A DNA stretch of 64,000 nucleotides from positions 38,740 to 102,739 of the forward strand of contig NZ_FOYZ01000009.1 in assembly GCF_900112775.1 (NCBI RefSeq), read 5' to 3'. Under the pieces are notes generated by a model. That model saw only the letters and a program-made list of their open reading frames with translations. It did no database searches and had not been told where the DNA came from. This DNA is from Anaeromicropila populeti. Its GTDB lineage: Bacteria > Bacillota > Clostridia > Lachnospirales > Lachnospiraceae. Every line of letters begins with the position of its first letter. Position 1 is the first letter of the stretch. The translations under genes were made by a program, and so were the position numbers. Positions 44,045-53,050 of the stretch are shown piece after piece.

Positions 44045-46081
44045 CTACAAAAACAAATCACTGGTATACAACTGAAGCTTTGATCTTATTCCCTCATATT
44101 TTTTGCATAGTAGTTTAACCTCATCCTCTGTAAACCGCTTTGCTATTTCATTTGCTTTTAATAAAATTTCTGCATCTTGATAAACATCTGCCATTTTAAA
44201 TTCTACCATTCCACTTTGACGGATTCCAAATAAATCACCTGGTCCTCTTAATTTTAAATCCTCTTTAGCAATTACAAAACCGTCGTTAGAAGAATTCAAA
44301 ACCTCCAGCCTCTTTTTGCTTTCCTTGCTCTGAGAACCATTTACAAAAATACAATAGGACTGAAATCCTCCCCTGCCAACACGTCCTCTTAACTGATGCA
44401 ATTGTGCCAGTCCGAACCGCTCCGCATTTTCAATCATCATTACTGTCGCATTGGGAACATTTACTCCAACCTCTACCACCGTTGTAGCAACAAGCACCTG
44501 TATCTCACCTTTTGAAAATTGCTCCATCAGCTGATTCTTTTCTTTTGCCTTCATTTTCCCATGCAAAAATGAGATTTGATAGGATGGCATAACGCTTTGT
44601 AACTTTTCTGTGTACTCAATAACATTTTCTGCATCCATCACTTCGCTCTCTTCCACCATCGGACAAATCACATATGCCTGATGCCCTGCTTTTACCTGTT
44701 CTTCAATGAAACGGTATGCTTTTTCCCGGTAATCTGTAGCTACCACACAATTTTTAATTGCCAGTCTGTTTTTGGGCAGCTGGTCAATGGTGGAGACATC
44801 CAGATCACCATACAAAATAAGCGCTAATGTCCTTGGAATCGGTGTTGCGCTCATTACCAGAATATGCGGCTCTAGACCTTTATTAAATAGTGCCTCTCTT
44901 TGCTTTACTCCAAACCGGTGCTGTTCATCTGTAACAACCAGTCCAAGGCAGGCATATTCCACTGTTTCCTGTATTAAAGCATGGGTTCCAACAATCACAT
45001 CTGCCTCGTGATTTTTAATACAGCTGTATACCTCTCTTTTTTCTTTTGCAGTCATGGAACCAATCAGCAATACAATTCGTACACCAAAACCATTTAAGTC
45101 TTGAGAAAGGGATTGAAAATGCTGTTTTGCCAAAACCTCTGTTGGAACCATGATACACCCCTGAAAACCGTTCTTTGCAGTCATCAGCAGCGCCAGCTCA
45201 GCCACAATGGTTTTTCCTGAACCAACATCTCCCTGAACCAAGCGATTCATCTGGCTATCCCCTTGCAATTCATTCCTTATCGTTTCCCACACTTTCCTTT
45301 GTGCCTCTGTCAGAGAAAATGGAAGTCGTTTCATTAACTCCTCACATGCTTCCGTTGAAAGCATTTTGAAATTGCTGGATTTCTGCTCTTTTTGCTTCTT
45401 CAAATAATTAAGTGCCAATGTAAATAAGAAAAATTCATCAAAAACAATTCTTTTTCGTGCTTCCATCAGTTCCTCCAAATGATTGGGGAAATGAATTTTC
45501 CGAAGCGCACTTTTTTCTTCTATTAAATTACATTCCTTACGAATCTCAGCAGGAAGATAATCTTTATCTAATAATGTTTCCTTTATTGCTATGCTCATGG
45601 CTTTCTTCACCATATTATTCGTTATTCCCGCTGTTAATGCATATACAGGCTGTAATACATCTTTTTGATTAACATATTCTTCTTTTGACAAAATAACCGG
45701 CTGATCCATTCCCAGCATACCATTTTTTCGAATTACCTTTCCTCTAAATAAATAATGATTGCCCATCCTTATTTTATTTTGAAGAAATGGCATATTAAAC
45801 CACGTCACTAATAATCTTCCAGAATAATCGCTTACCCAGCATTGGATCATTTGCAGGTTTCTCACTTTTTTACGCTGTGGCAAATTGGCAACAGCCACTT
45901 CAATCACTGCTGTTTCTCCTTCTTCTAGTGCTTCAATTTCCTTTATTTCCCCATACACATCATAATTTCGGGGATAGTGTTCTAAAAGGTCACCTACCTT
46001 AAAAATTCCAAGCTTGGCCATTCCTGTTTCTGTTTTCTCTCCAATTCCCTTTATCACTGAAATCCGGTCTTCCTGTTTCAT
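44045..46081 (-). CDS. recG: ATP-dependent DNA helicase RecG
   Basis: Branch-migrating superfamily 2 helicase for replication-fork reversal and Holliday junctions; 678 residues. N-terminal wedge/OB domain (from VIKGIGEKTETGMAKLGI), Walker A GDVGSGKTIVAEL, DEQH box in VVTDEQHRFGVKQRE, and motif VI ENAERFGLAQLHQLRGRVGRG. The RecG-specific C-terminus (LRGPGDLFGIRQSG) is complete. ATG with GAGGTGAGG upstream. Downstream of yloU-yloV as in Bacillus. Confidence 0.97.
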   Translation of the reverse strand: MKQEDRISVIKGIGEKTETGMAKLGIFKVGDLLEHYPRNYDVYGEIKEIEALEEGETAVIEVAVANLPQRKKVRNLQMIQCWVSDYSGRLLVTWFNMPFLQNKIRMGNHYLFRGKVIRKNGMLGMDQPVILSKEEYVNQKDVLQPVYALTAGITNNMVKKAMSIAIKETLLDKDYLPAEIRKECNLIEEKSALRKIHFPNHLEELMEARKRIVFDEFFLFTLALNYLKKQKEQKSSNFKMLSTEACEELMKRLPFSLTEAQRKVWETIRNELQGDSQMNRLVQGDVGSGKTIVAELALLMTAKNGFQGCIMVPTEVLAKQHFQSLSQDLNGFGVRIVLLIGSMTAKEKREVYSCIKNHEADVIVGTHALIQETVEYACLGLVVTDEQHRFGVKQREALFNKGLEPHILVMSATPIPRTLALILYGDLDVSTIDQLPKNRLAIKNCVVATDYREKAYRFIEEQVKAGHQAYVICPMVEESEVMDAENVIEYTEKLQSVMPSYQISFLHGKMKAKEKNQLMEQFSKGEIQVLVATTVVEVGVNVPNATVMMIENAERFGLAQLHQLRGRVGRGGFQSYCIFVNGSQSKESKKRLEVLNSSNDGFVIAKEDLKLRGPGDLFGIRQSGMVEFKMADVYQDAEILLKANEIAKRFTEDEVKLLCKKYEGIRSKLQLYTSDLFL

Positions 46082-46105
46082 ATCCTCACCTCTTACTGTT
46101 CTATC

Positions 46106-46144
46106 AAATGAAATAAGAGAAATACAAGTTTCCCTGCATTTCTC
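46106..46144 (-). terminator. Probable terminator between fakA and recG
   Basis: Minus-strand stem GAGAAATGCA/TGTATTTCTC (10 bp, one G-U; 46144-46117) followed by TTATTTCATTT; the T-run is imperfect so read-through into recG is possible. Confidence 0.55.
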
Positions 46145-46185
46145 CTTTAATTAATCTATTAGACATAGTGATATCAAACATTTCA

Positions 46186-47859
46186 TTATTCCACAGAAAG
46201 CATATAATAATAAATTGGCTGCCCACCACTATGAACCTCTACATCTACCTCTGGATGCTGTTCCATAATTGCTTCTGCTAAACTATTTGCTGATTCCTCC
46301 GATATTTCTTCTCCGTAATACAGACTAATCAGTTCTGAATCCTCATCCATCATGGAATTTATAAGTTCAAGTGAGGTGGCTTGTATTTCATCACCCACCG
46401 CAGCAATAGAATTGTCATCAATCCCCATAATATTCCCCTGCTTTATCATCTTACCATCAATTGTGGTATCTCTGACTGCATAAGTAACCTGCCCAGATTT
46501 AACCTTTTTCATTTCTTCCGTCATATGAACTGCATTTTCATCAGGCGTTTTATCAAAAACAAAATTAATAATTGCTGCAATTCCCTGTGGTATTGTCTTA
46601 GATGGAATAACAATAATATTTTTATCTTCCGTCAGTTCTTTTGCCTGTTCTGCTGCCAAGATAATATTTTTGTTATTTGGTAAGATAAAAATTGTATCTG
46701 CATTTACCTTCTCAATGGCATTCAGCATATCCTCTGTACTTGGATTCATAGTCTGTCCACCTTCTATGAGATAGTCAACACCAAGTCCTTTAAATATTTC
46801 ATTCAACCCTTTTCCAGCTGAAATACTAATAAAACCAACGTCTTTCCTTGGTTCTTGTTTCATCTCTGCTGACTGAATCTCATTTTTAGTTTTATCCGCT
46901 TCCTTAATCACCTTTTCTTGATGCTCTTCCCGCATATTATCAATCTTCATACTAGTGAGGGAACCATAGGTTAACGCCTTTTGAATTGCCAGTCCCGGAT
47001 CATTAGTATGTACATGAACCTTTACAACCTCGTCGTCAGAAACAACAACTATAGAATCACCTATTCCTTCCAAATAGTTTTTGAACTCTGCTTCGCTGCT
47101 CATGTTATACTCTTTTTCCAACATGATAATAAACTCAGTACAATATCCAAATTTAATATCTGATGTTGAAATTTTAGAACTATCTATTCTATTCTGGACA
47201 GATATACTTTGTGCTTTAGAATCAAAATCAACCGCCGTAACTTTCCCTGTTAATACGTCAACGGCACCTGACAGAATGGTAATCAGACCCTGACCTCCTG
47301 AATCTACAACACCAGCCTCTTTTAGTACTGGAAGCATCTCTGGTGTAAGAGATAAAACTCTTTCCATTTCCTTCAGAACATCTGTGCAAAAAGTAATTAA
47401 ATCTGTCGTATTACCTGATAACTCTCTTGCCTTTTGTGCACCAGACTTTGCAACCGTTAATATCGTTCCCTCTTTCGGTTTCATTACTGCCTTATAAGCA
47501 GTTTCCACTGCACGTTCAAAAGCATCTGCCATAACTGGAACTGTAATAACCTGTTTATCAACAATTTCTTTTGTAAATCCACGAAATAATTGAGATAGAA
47601 TTACACCTGAATTTCCTCTTGCACCTCTTAATGATCCACTAGAAATTGCTTTTGCTATTTTTCCCATGGTAGGATTATCAATACTATTTACTTCTTTTGC
47701 GGCTGACATAATCGTTAATGTCATATTTGTACCAGTATCCCCATCAGGTACTGGAAAAACATTCAACTCATTAATATAGTCTTTCTTAAGCTCGATGCTC
47801 TTTGCCCCAGCAAGAAACATTTTTTGAAGCAGTTCTGCATCTATTGATTTCATAGCCAC
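46186..47859 (-). CDS. fakA: Fatty acid kinase-like DAK protein (YloV/FakA)
   Basis: 557-residue protein with an N-terminal DhaL-like kinase domain: NVFPVPDGDTGTNM supplies the Mg-chelating Asp residues and SLRGARGNSGVILSQLFRG the nucleotide loop. A middle region (VDSGGQGLITIL and following) and a C-terminal DegV-like EDD domain complete the FakA architecture. FakA phosphorylates fatty acids presented by DegV/FakB proteins, and such a protein is encoded at 33991. The GTG at 47859 has AAGGAGG at correct spacing; the ATG two codons later is too far. Immediately downstream of yloU, 37 nt apart. Confidence 0.92.
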   Translation of the reverse strand: MAMKSIDAELLQKMFLAGAKSIELKKDYINELNVFPVPDGDTGTNMTLTIMSAAKEVNSIDNPTMGKIAKAISSGSLRGARGNSGVILSQLFRGFTKEIVDKQVITVPVMADAFERAVETAYKAVMKPKEGTILTVAKSGAQKARELSGNTTDLITFCTDVLKEMERVLSLTPEMLPVLKEAGVVDSGGQGLITILSGAVDVLTGKVTAVDFDSKAQSISVQNRIDSSKISTSDIKFGYCTEFIIMLEKEYNMSSEAEFKNYLEGIGDSIVVVSDDEVVKVHVHTNDPGLAIQKALTYGSLTSMKIDNMREEHQEKVIKEADKTKNEIQSAEMKQEPRKDVGFISISAGKGLNEIFKGLGVDYLIEGGQTMNPSTEDMLNAIEKVNADTIFILPNNKNIILAAEQAKELTEDKNIIVIPSKTIPQGIAAIINFVFDKTPDENAVHMTEEMKKVKSGQVTYAVRDTTIDGKMIKQGNIMGIDDNSIAAVGDEIQATSLELINSMMDEDSELISLYYGEEISEESANSLAEAIMEQHPEVDVEVHSGGQPIYYYMLSVE

Positions 47860-47896
47860 TTTTTTAAATCCTCCTTAATGATCACTTTCTATTCAA

Positions 47897-48253
47897 TTAG
47901 TCTAAAATCCTTACGCCTTCCACAAGAACATTTATTTTCATTACACTCATACCAGTAAATTCTTCCACTTTATATTTTACATTTTCGATCAGATTTTCTG
48001 CAACTGCTGCAATACTCACCCCATAAACAACAATAATGTGCAGATCTATAAAAATAGAATTATCTTCCACATAAACATTTACCCCATGACGGATGCTCTC
48101 TTTTTTCAAAAGTTTTACCAAGCCCTCCTTCATATTGACAGAAGCCATACCAACAATACCAAAACACTCCACCGCTGCCGAACCAGCATATTTAGCAATT
48201 ACCTCATTGTCAATGATGATCTCACCCATATCTGTACTAATATGACTTTTCAT
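47897..48253 (-). CDS. Asp23/Gls24 family protein (YloU)
   Basis: 118-residue Asp23/Gls24-family envelope-stress protein; pattern DMGEIIIDNEVIAKYAGSAAVECFGIVGMA, then IDLHIIVVYGVSIAAVAENL, ending MKINVLVEGVRI. It is linked to fakA in nearly all Firmicutes and may belong to the same lipid/envelope process. ATG with GGAGGGT upstream; a TATAAT at 48298-48293 (minus) could be its -10. Confidence 0.93.
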   Translation of the reverse strand: MKSHISTDMGEIIIDNEVIAKYAGSAAVECFGIVGMASVNMKEGLVKLLKKESIRHGVNVYVEDNSIFIDLHIIVVYGVSIAAVAENLIENVKYKVEEFTGMSVMKINVLVEGVRILD

Positions 48254-48417
48254 GGCAAACCCTCCACTTCTACAATTTTATTCTCTAACTACATTATACC
48301 CTTTTTATTTAAAAAAAGAAATATAGAACACACGAATTTATTTTCACGAAATTTCAAATCATATTTTTCTGTATCTTATATATAATAAACTAACAAATAT
48401 TTTCCGTTGAGGTTAAT

Positions 48418-48555
48418 ATGAGACGTATGCTGGGATTCATCCTCTTCTGGATGGCCATTGGAATGACTATGATGCTGTTCATCACCAATGGTTTATTAGC
48501 TATCTGCATTATTATTCTATGTTTATTACTTGGATATAATCTGTTTTCCTGTTAA
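48418..48555 (+). CDS. 45-residue small hydrophobic membrane protein
   Basis: Open frame MRRMLGFILFWMAIGMTMML to LLLGYNLFSC with two hydrophobic segments split by an ITNG turn; GAGG lies five bases before the ATG and a TATAAT (48381-48386) about 30 nt upstream. It lies on the plus strand between yloU and rpmB, and is too short for routine gene calling. Two clean helices, a basic N-terminus and proper initiation signals make it more likely real than chance. Function unknown. Confidence 0.6.
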   Translation: MRRMLGFILFWMAIGMTMMLFITNGLLAICIIILCLLLGYNLFSC

Positions 48556-48605
48556 ACATGAAATCTAAAACAAGAAAGGATTAAGCTAATGGGCTTATTA
48601 AACAG

Positions 48606-48649
48606 AAAAAGGTGTCAAAATAGTGATTAAATCGCTATTTATGACACCT
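48606..48649 (-). terminator. Terminator after rpmB
   Basis: Stem AGGTGTCA/TGACACCT (48610-48617 with 48642-48649) continued inward by AATAGTGAT/ATCGCTATT with one wobble; on the minus strand TTTTCTGTTT follows. On the plus strand it lies 54 nt beyond the small membrane ORF. Confidence 0.85.
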
Positions 48650-48665
48650 CCTGTCTAATTTCTCA

Positions 48666-48851
48666 TTAAGCACGCTCAACTAACCCTGATCTCAAACAAG
48701 ATGTACATACATACAATTTTTTTGTTGCGCCATTAACATTAATTTTAACAGATTTAACATTTGATTTCCACATTTTATTGCTTCTTCTATGTGAATGACT
48801 CACTTTAATTCCAAAATGAGCTCCCTTTCCACAAACTGCACATTTAGCCAT
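48666..48851 (-). CDS. rpmB: 50S ribosomal protein L28
   Basis: 61-residue large-subunit protein beginning MAKCAVCGKGAHFGIKVSHSHRRSN. Four cysteines (CAVC and CTSC) mark the zinc-binding form. The ATG at 48851 follows AAGGAGG; the earlier TTG in frame is rejected. It has its own promoter and terminator, upstream of yloU-yloV-recG as in Bacillus. Confidence 0.97.
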   Translation of the reverse strand: MAKCAVCGKGAHFGIKVSHSHRRSNKMWKSNVKSVKINVNGATKKLYVCTSCLRSGLVERA

Positions 48852-48915
48852 TACCAAAGCACCTCCTTACGTTTCCTAAGTGTAACTTTCCAGTTGCTAC
48901 ACATCAAACAAAATC

Positions 48916-48944
48916 ATTTTATCAAAATAGCAGGAATAATGCAA
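48916..48944 (-). promoter_or_regulatory. Promoter for rpmB
   Basis: Minus strand TTGCAT (48944-48939), 17-nt spacer, TAAAAT (48921-48916). Confidence 0.65.
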
Positions 48945-48965
48945 GCAATTTTTAAAAAATGTTCA

Positions 48966-49367
48966 TTACTCTTCTATAATATCTTCAAAATTCTCGACTT
49001 CTTCCACAGGTGTTTCTTCATCTTTTCCACCTTTTGTAAATTTATTCACGAAATCAGGAACCATATCCAGTATTTTAGTAATACTATCTTGATTTTTTAC
49101 ATTTACTAATTTTGTAATTCCATTTTGAATCACTAATACAGAGCTTGGTGTAATCTTTCCACCCATACCTCCGGCTCCATTACTCTTTTTCGATTCTTCT
49201 GTAAATGCTCCAGCTGCAGCGCCAAAACTAACATCAACTAATGGCAGAATAATCGTTCCATCCTCAAATTTAATTGCGTCCCCAACTACTGTTTTTGTAG
49301 TTAAAAAGCTGTCCATTCCCTTGAATAGTGAATCAAATGTACTACTAAAATTATTTTGATCAGCCAT
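48966..49367 (-). CDS. gerW: Sporulation protein YtfJ / GerW
   Basis: 133-residue Spore_YtfJ family protein. Family marks: TKTVVGDAIKFEDGTIILPLVDVSFG, Gly-rich GGMGGKITPSSVLVIQNG, ending in an acidic tail. In Bacillus GerW is needed for germination with some nutrients. Its ATG overlaps the stop of the DUF2953 gene (TAATG) and the ribosome site AAAGGAGGAG is inside that gene, so the pair is coupled, matching Bacillus ytfI-ytfJ. Confidence 0.94.
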   Translation of the reverse strand: MADQNNFSSTFDSLFKGMDSFLTTKTVVGDAIKFEDGTIILPLVDVSFGAAAGAFTEESKKSNGAGGMGGKITPSSVLVIQNGITKLVNVKNQDSITKILDMVPDFVNKFTKGGKDEETPVEEVENFEDIIEE

Positions 49368-50245
49368 TAAAACTCCTCCTTTAAGGTTTTTACATTGCCT
49401 ATAAAATTTTTAAATTCTTCATTTCGATATAGTTTCCAAAGAACCCTGGCAAACCGAAGCACTCTCATTTTACCGAATAAGCACAAATCCATTGTTAAAA
49501 CTTTCTCGTTAAAATCCGGTACAATTTTCAAATATTTACTACCATATCTGATATATAGTATACTAAATATCCCCAGTGCCTGTCCAGTAGAACATGGATC
49601 TCCTGTTCCAAAATAAATAATTCCTTTCATTTTTTGTGGTCTTACATATCGAATTACTTCATATAGTGTCCCAAAAAATGTTTTGATCCCCAATCGGTTA
49701 ATTTCCTCTTTTAGAAAATCAGACAAGCTTTTTTTCTTATCTAAAACCTTTTTAAAGAAAGTAAAAAAATTCTTAATCGAATTTTTTATATTTTGATAAA
49801 TGTTCATAAACTTATCTTTTATTCTCTTTAAAAAAAATGGCTTCTTTTCCTTGTTTTCACTCTCCACAGCTGCTTTTTCTGTTCCATCCGCTCCTTCACT
49901 CTGCCCCGATTCACCAACCTCATCCTGTTCCTTCTCTGTTTTCCCATTGTCACTTTTTTCAGCAGCCTTACATTTTCTTATCTTACTATCCTTATTGTGT
50001 TTCAATGGTATCCCAAATATACGCAGACAATAATTCCAGGTATTCTTTTCCAGCTCACCTCTCATACTTACAATATGAAACAGCCAGTATACGGTAAAAT
50101 AACTCTCCACATGTTCTATTTTTTTAATTTTAATTCGATATCGTACCGGAACCAGCAGAATTAAAAGAATCAGCATAACAGCTAAGCCTGATATACAACC
50201 AATAACAATTCCTACTATCTTTAATATCAGAAATACTATAGGCAA
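49367..50245 (-). CDS. DUF2953 family membrane protein (YtfI-like)
   Basis: 292 residues: an N-terminal membrane helix (LILKIVGIVIGCISGLAVMLILLILL), VPVRYRI motif, a charged Glu/Lys-rich insert (about 85-140), and the DUF2953 C-terminal part with YFGTGDPCSTGQALG. The family is found beside ytfJ in spore formers. The first possible start is a TTG at 50245 behind AGGATGTGAGAG; the preceding in-frame codon run is closed by a TGA, and no better ATG precedes the helix. Probably sporulation-associated. Confidence 0.85.
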   Translation of the reverse strand: MPIVFLILKIVGIVIGCISGLAVMLILLILLVPVRYRIKIKKIEHVESYFTVYWLFHIVSMRGELEKNTWNYCLRIFGIPLKHNKDSKIRKCKAAEKSDNGKTEKEQDEVGESGQSEGADGTEKAAVESENKEKKPFFLKRIKDKFMNIYQNIKNSIKNFFTFFKKVLDKKKSLSDFLKEEINRLGIKTFFGTLYEVIRYVRPQKMKGIIYFGTGDPCSTGQALGIFSILYIRYGSKYLKIVPDFNEKVLTMDLCLFGKMRVLRFARVLWKLYRNEEFKNFIGNVKTLKEEF

Positions 50246-50279
50246 ACACTCTCACATCCTAACCTTTTACTGCGCAGAA

Positions 50280-50594
50280 TTACGAAAACGAGAAATATTC
50301 CCTAGGATGAAAAGTTCCTGTACTCTGATACATTTCATCAATTATTTCGGCAACCAATTCTACTGCACTATCTCTGCTTACAGCTAAACCAATAATATAT
50401 ATATCTTTCTTTCTATAATAATGAAATAACAGTTCATCTGTCCGGATAATCTCAAACAGATTATTTTCATTCTGAGCAAGGGTAATACAATACACAAATA
50501 AATTTAATTTTCCTCTCTCGATTCGCTTCCGAAGTTTTTTTTCTATTTTCTCCGCTGCAAAATCCAGATAAAGCTTCTGACACCATCTTATCAT
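50280..50594 (-). CDS. Hypothetical protein, 104 residues
   Basis: Not recognised. Basic N-terminus (MIRWCQKLYLDFAAEKIEKKLRKRIERG), then an alpha/beta pattern with VYCITLAQNENNLFEII and DIYIIGLAVSRDSAVELVAEI; no signal peptide or membrane helix. Chosen start 50594 has GGGTGGT upstream. It is 24 nt after the 470-residue unknown gene and 34 nt before DUF2953, so it belongs to the corA-gerW transcription unit. Confidence 0.72.
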   Translation of the reverse strand: MIRWCQKLYLDFAAEKIEKKLRKRIERGKLNLFVYCITLAQNENNLFEIIRTDELLFHYYRKKDIYIIGLAVSRDSAVELVAEIIDEMYQSTGTFHPREYFSFS

Positions 50595-50618
50595 GTAAGC
50601 ACCACCCATCAATATGCT

Positions 50619-52031
50619 TTAATACAATTCACTCTCTTCGATAATCTCATTCAAAATTTCTATAGCTGCTTGTTTCTCAGATACATCATTACATAATTGC
50701 AGACTATTTTGGATATATTCCGTCACTTCATCAGCAGAATTAAAAAATACAGGCATTTTATCAATGGTGTTAGCAATGACTGCACGAATAAAACGAATCG
50801 GACGGCTTTTAAAAAGGAGAGTTAACTCTTCAATCAGTTCATTGGTAACCTCGGAAATATACGCTTCGTCTGCTGTCTCTTCTGCCTCTTCTGTAAATTC
50901 CATAAACAAACTTGTAGACATCAATTGCTGCACTCTCTCTAAACTTTTATACTGATGCTCTAACATCATTCCCTGTAATAGAGAACCATAGCTTTCCCCA
51001 ATGACAGGCAGTATTCCTTCTAGAACTACAATATCTTCTAACAGAGTTTCTTGTAACCCTTCCAGCTGTACCAGCTTTTCTTCTATGCTTTCGGACTCCT
51101 CAACAGCTTCCCCTTGCATATACTCTGCTGCTTCCTTTATAATATCTCTACAGATACCAGTTTTGTCATTTTCAGCAAAATCTCCATAGGGATATGCAAG
51201 TACATACACATATAAATCGTTTAACAGCGTTTGCAGGCAGACATATTCCTCCATCATTGCTTTCAGCATATCAGCAGCCTTTATAACCGTTTCAGATAAC
51301 TGTTTATGTTCCTCTTTGCTAAGTGTATCATAATCTACCTGATGAAATTTACTTACCATTTCTCCTATCTCTGTAAAATACTGTTCCATCCCTTCTGGCT
51401 TATATAAATTAGCACTGGTTCGTAACATATATAAATAAGTTTTAACAGAAGACTTATCTGCACCTTTATACAATGTTAAACTATTCTTCAGCAGTTCATA
51501 ATATTTAGAACGTGCCATTCTTACAGGCAGCTGACCTATCGTTTCCTTAATTCTTTCATTAATAATAAAGTTTTCTTTTGTACCAAAAATGTATTGTACT
51601 AATTTTTGAACAAATATCTCCTCATTTACCTCAGGAACTTGCTCTACATATTTTTTTTCTAAACGGTTTAAGACATATTCGTAAAGTAATACCTGATCGA
51701 TATATGCAGTTAATACTTCCATTTTCCGGATAACCTCTGCCCTGTGCATTTCCAGCTGCAATGCTGCCTCCTGGTACTTATCCACTGTAGCACACTGTAC
51801 AAAGAGCAGATTCACAATTCCATTCATAAAGTCAACCGTTCTCTTTTCTTCCGTCCCATTAAACAATCCATCTGCTTGTTGCTGGAGTACTGTATAGTAC
51901 TCCATAGCAACATTTAAAATAGACTGTTCATAATATTTCCCAAATAATGAATTGAAATATAGGGGTAGATTTTCCTCTAAATTCTTTCCATTATTTATAT
52001 CTTTAATCACATGTTTTAAATTATTATTCAT
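50619..52031 (-). CDS. Hypothetical helical protein, 470 residues
   Basis: Not recognised. Acidic, predicted almost entirely alpha-helical, rich in Glu/Leu with several coiled-coil-like stretches and no signal peptide or membrane helix. The last quarter includes LLFKSRPIRFIRAVIANTIDK and ends IEILNEIIEESELY. It starts 8 nt after the glycosyltransferase gene, with AGGAGG upstream of the ATG, so it is probably made together with the glycosylation enzymes; a cytoplasmic accessory role is only a guess. Confidence 0.78.
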   Translation of the reverse strand: MNNNLKHVIKDINNGKNLEENLPLYFNSLFGKYYEQSILNVAMEYYTVLQQQADGLFNGTEEKRTVDFMNGIVNLLFVQCATVDKYQEAALQLEMHRAEVIRKMEVLTAYIDQVLLYEYVLNRLEKKYVEQVPEVNEEIFVQKLVQYIFGTKENFIINERIKETIGQLPVRMARSKYYELLKNSLTLYKGADKSSVKTYLYMLRTSANLYKPEGMEQYFTEIGEMVSKFHQVDYDTLSKEEHKQLSETVIKAADMLKAMMEEYVCLQTLLNDLYVYVLAYPYGDFAENDKTGICRDIIKEAAEYMQGEAVEESESIEEKLVQLEGLQETLLEDIVVLEGILPVIGESYGSLLQGMMLEHQYKSLERVQQLMSTSLFMEFTEEAEETADEAYISEVTNELIEELTLLFKSRPIRFIRAVIANTIDKMPVFFNSADEVTEYIQNSLQLCNDVSEKQAAIEILNEIIEESELY

Positions 52032-52039
52032 TGTACCTA

Positions 52040-52999
52040 TTATTTCCTCCTAATATCTGCCACAACACTCTCGTCAAAATTAATCGCTTCTCTAACAATA
52101 TATAATGGCCTGTTTTTTGTTTCTTCATAAATTCTTCCAACATATTCTCCTGTTATACAGTGAAGAATAAGAGAAACACCATTAAAAAACAGTATTACTG
52201 CAACTAGCGATGCCCATCCAGGCTGGGTAGTACTTGTAAATAGCTTCTGAATCACTACAATAATTAAATAAATAAAACTAGCAAATGAAAGCATGGAGCC
52301 AACCACCCCTGCAAAATGAAGGGGTTTATAGGAAAAGGACAAAATACCATCCGCTGCCAGCTTCAACATTTTTTTCAATGGATATTTTGTTTCCCCTGCA
52401 AAACGGCCATCTCTCATATATTCTACTGCTGTCTGCTTAAATCCAACCCAGCTTACCAGACCGCGGACATAACGGTTTTTCTCTGAAAGAGAATTCATTA
52501 CATCTACAACCTTTCGATCCATTAAACGGAAATCCCCTGTATCTACAGGAATATCCACTGTAGTCATATGATCTAGTATCCGATAAAAACATTTGGCAGT
52601 AAACTTTTTAAAAAATGTTTCCCCTTTCCGTACCAGACGTTTTCCATATACTACATCATAGCCTTCTTTCCATTTTGCAATCATTTCCAAAATAACTCTT
52701 GGCGGATCTTGTAAGTCCGCATCAATAATCACTACTGCCTGTCCGCTGGAATACTCCATTCCAGCCGTAACTGCAATCTGGTGTCCAAAGTTTCTGGAGA
52801 AATTAACCACCTTAATACTGGAATCCTTCTTACAATAATCCTGTAACATTTTAAATGTGTTATCCCTGCTGCCATCATTGATAAAAATCAGTTCATATTC
52901 CTCTTCCGTAGATTTCATAACCTCTGTAAGTCTCTTATACGTCTCGTCCAGAACCTCTTCTTCATTATACGCGGGAATAATAATAGAATATCGTACCAT
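52040..52999 (-). CDS. Polyprenyl-phosphate glycosyltransferase (GT2, GtrB/DPM-like)
   Basis: 319-residue GT2 enzyme that would move a sugar from a nucleotide donor to undecaprenyl phosphate on the inner membrane face. GT-A domain: YSIIIPAYNEEEVLDE, FINDGSRDNT, catalytic IIDADLQDPP, and VDTGDFRLMDR. Two C-terminal membrane helices (about 230-290) place it in the GtrB/DPM1 group. It lies 51 nt after the large GT-C/PMT gene, whose lipid-linked donor it may supply. ATG with GAGGTGAAGG upstream. Confidence 0.93.
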   Translation of the reverse strand: MVRYSIIIPAYNEEEVLDETYKRLTEVMKSTEEEYELIFINDGSRDNTFKMLQDYCKKDSSIKVVNFSRNFGHQIAVTAGMEYSSGQAVVIIDADLQDPPRVILEMIAKWKEGYDVVYGKRLVRKGETFFKKFTAKCFYRILDHMTTVDIPVDTGDFRLMDRKVVDVMNSLSEKNRYVRGLVSWVGFKQTAVEYMRDGRFAGETKYPLKKMLKLAADGILSFSYKPLHFAGVVGSMLSFASFIYLIIVVIQKLFTSTTQPGWASLVAVILFFNGVSLILHCITGEYVGRIYEETKNRPLYIVREAINFDESVVADIRRK

Positions 53000-53050
53000 A
53001 CCTTCACCTCATTTATATTTTTACAAATTCATCATTTGTTTTTCCACCTG

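Noticed and set aside
48589..48630. 13-codon frame MGLLNRKRCQNSD with a ribosome-like site
   Set aside because: Too short and runs into the rpmB terminator stem; chance is more likely.
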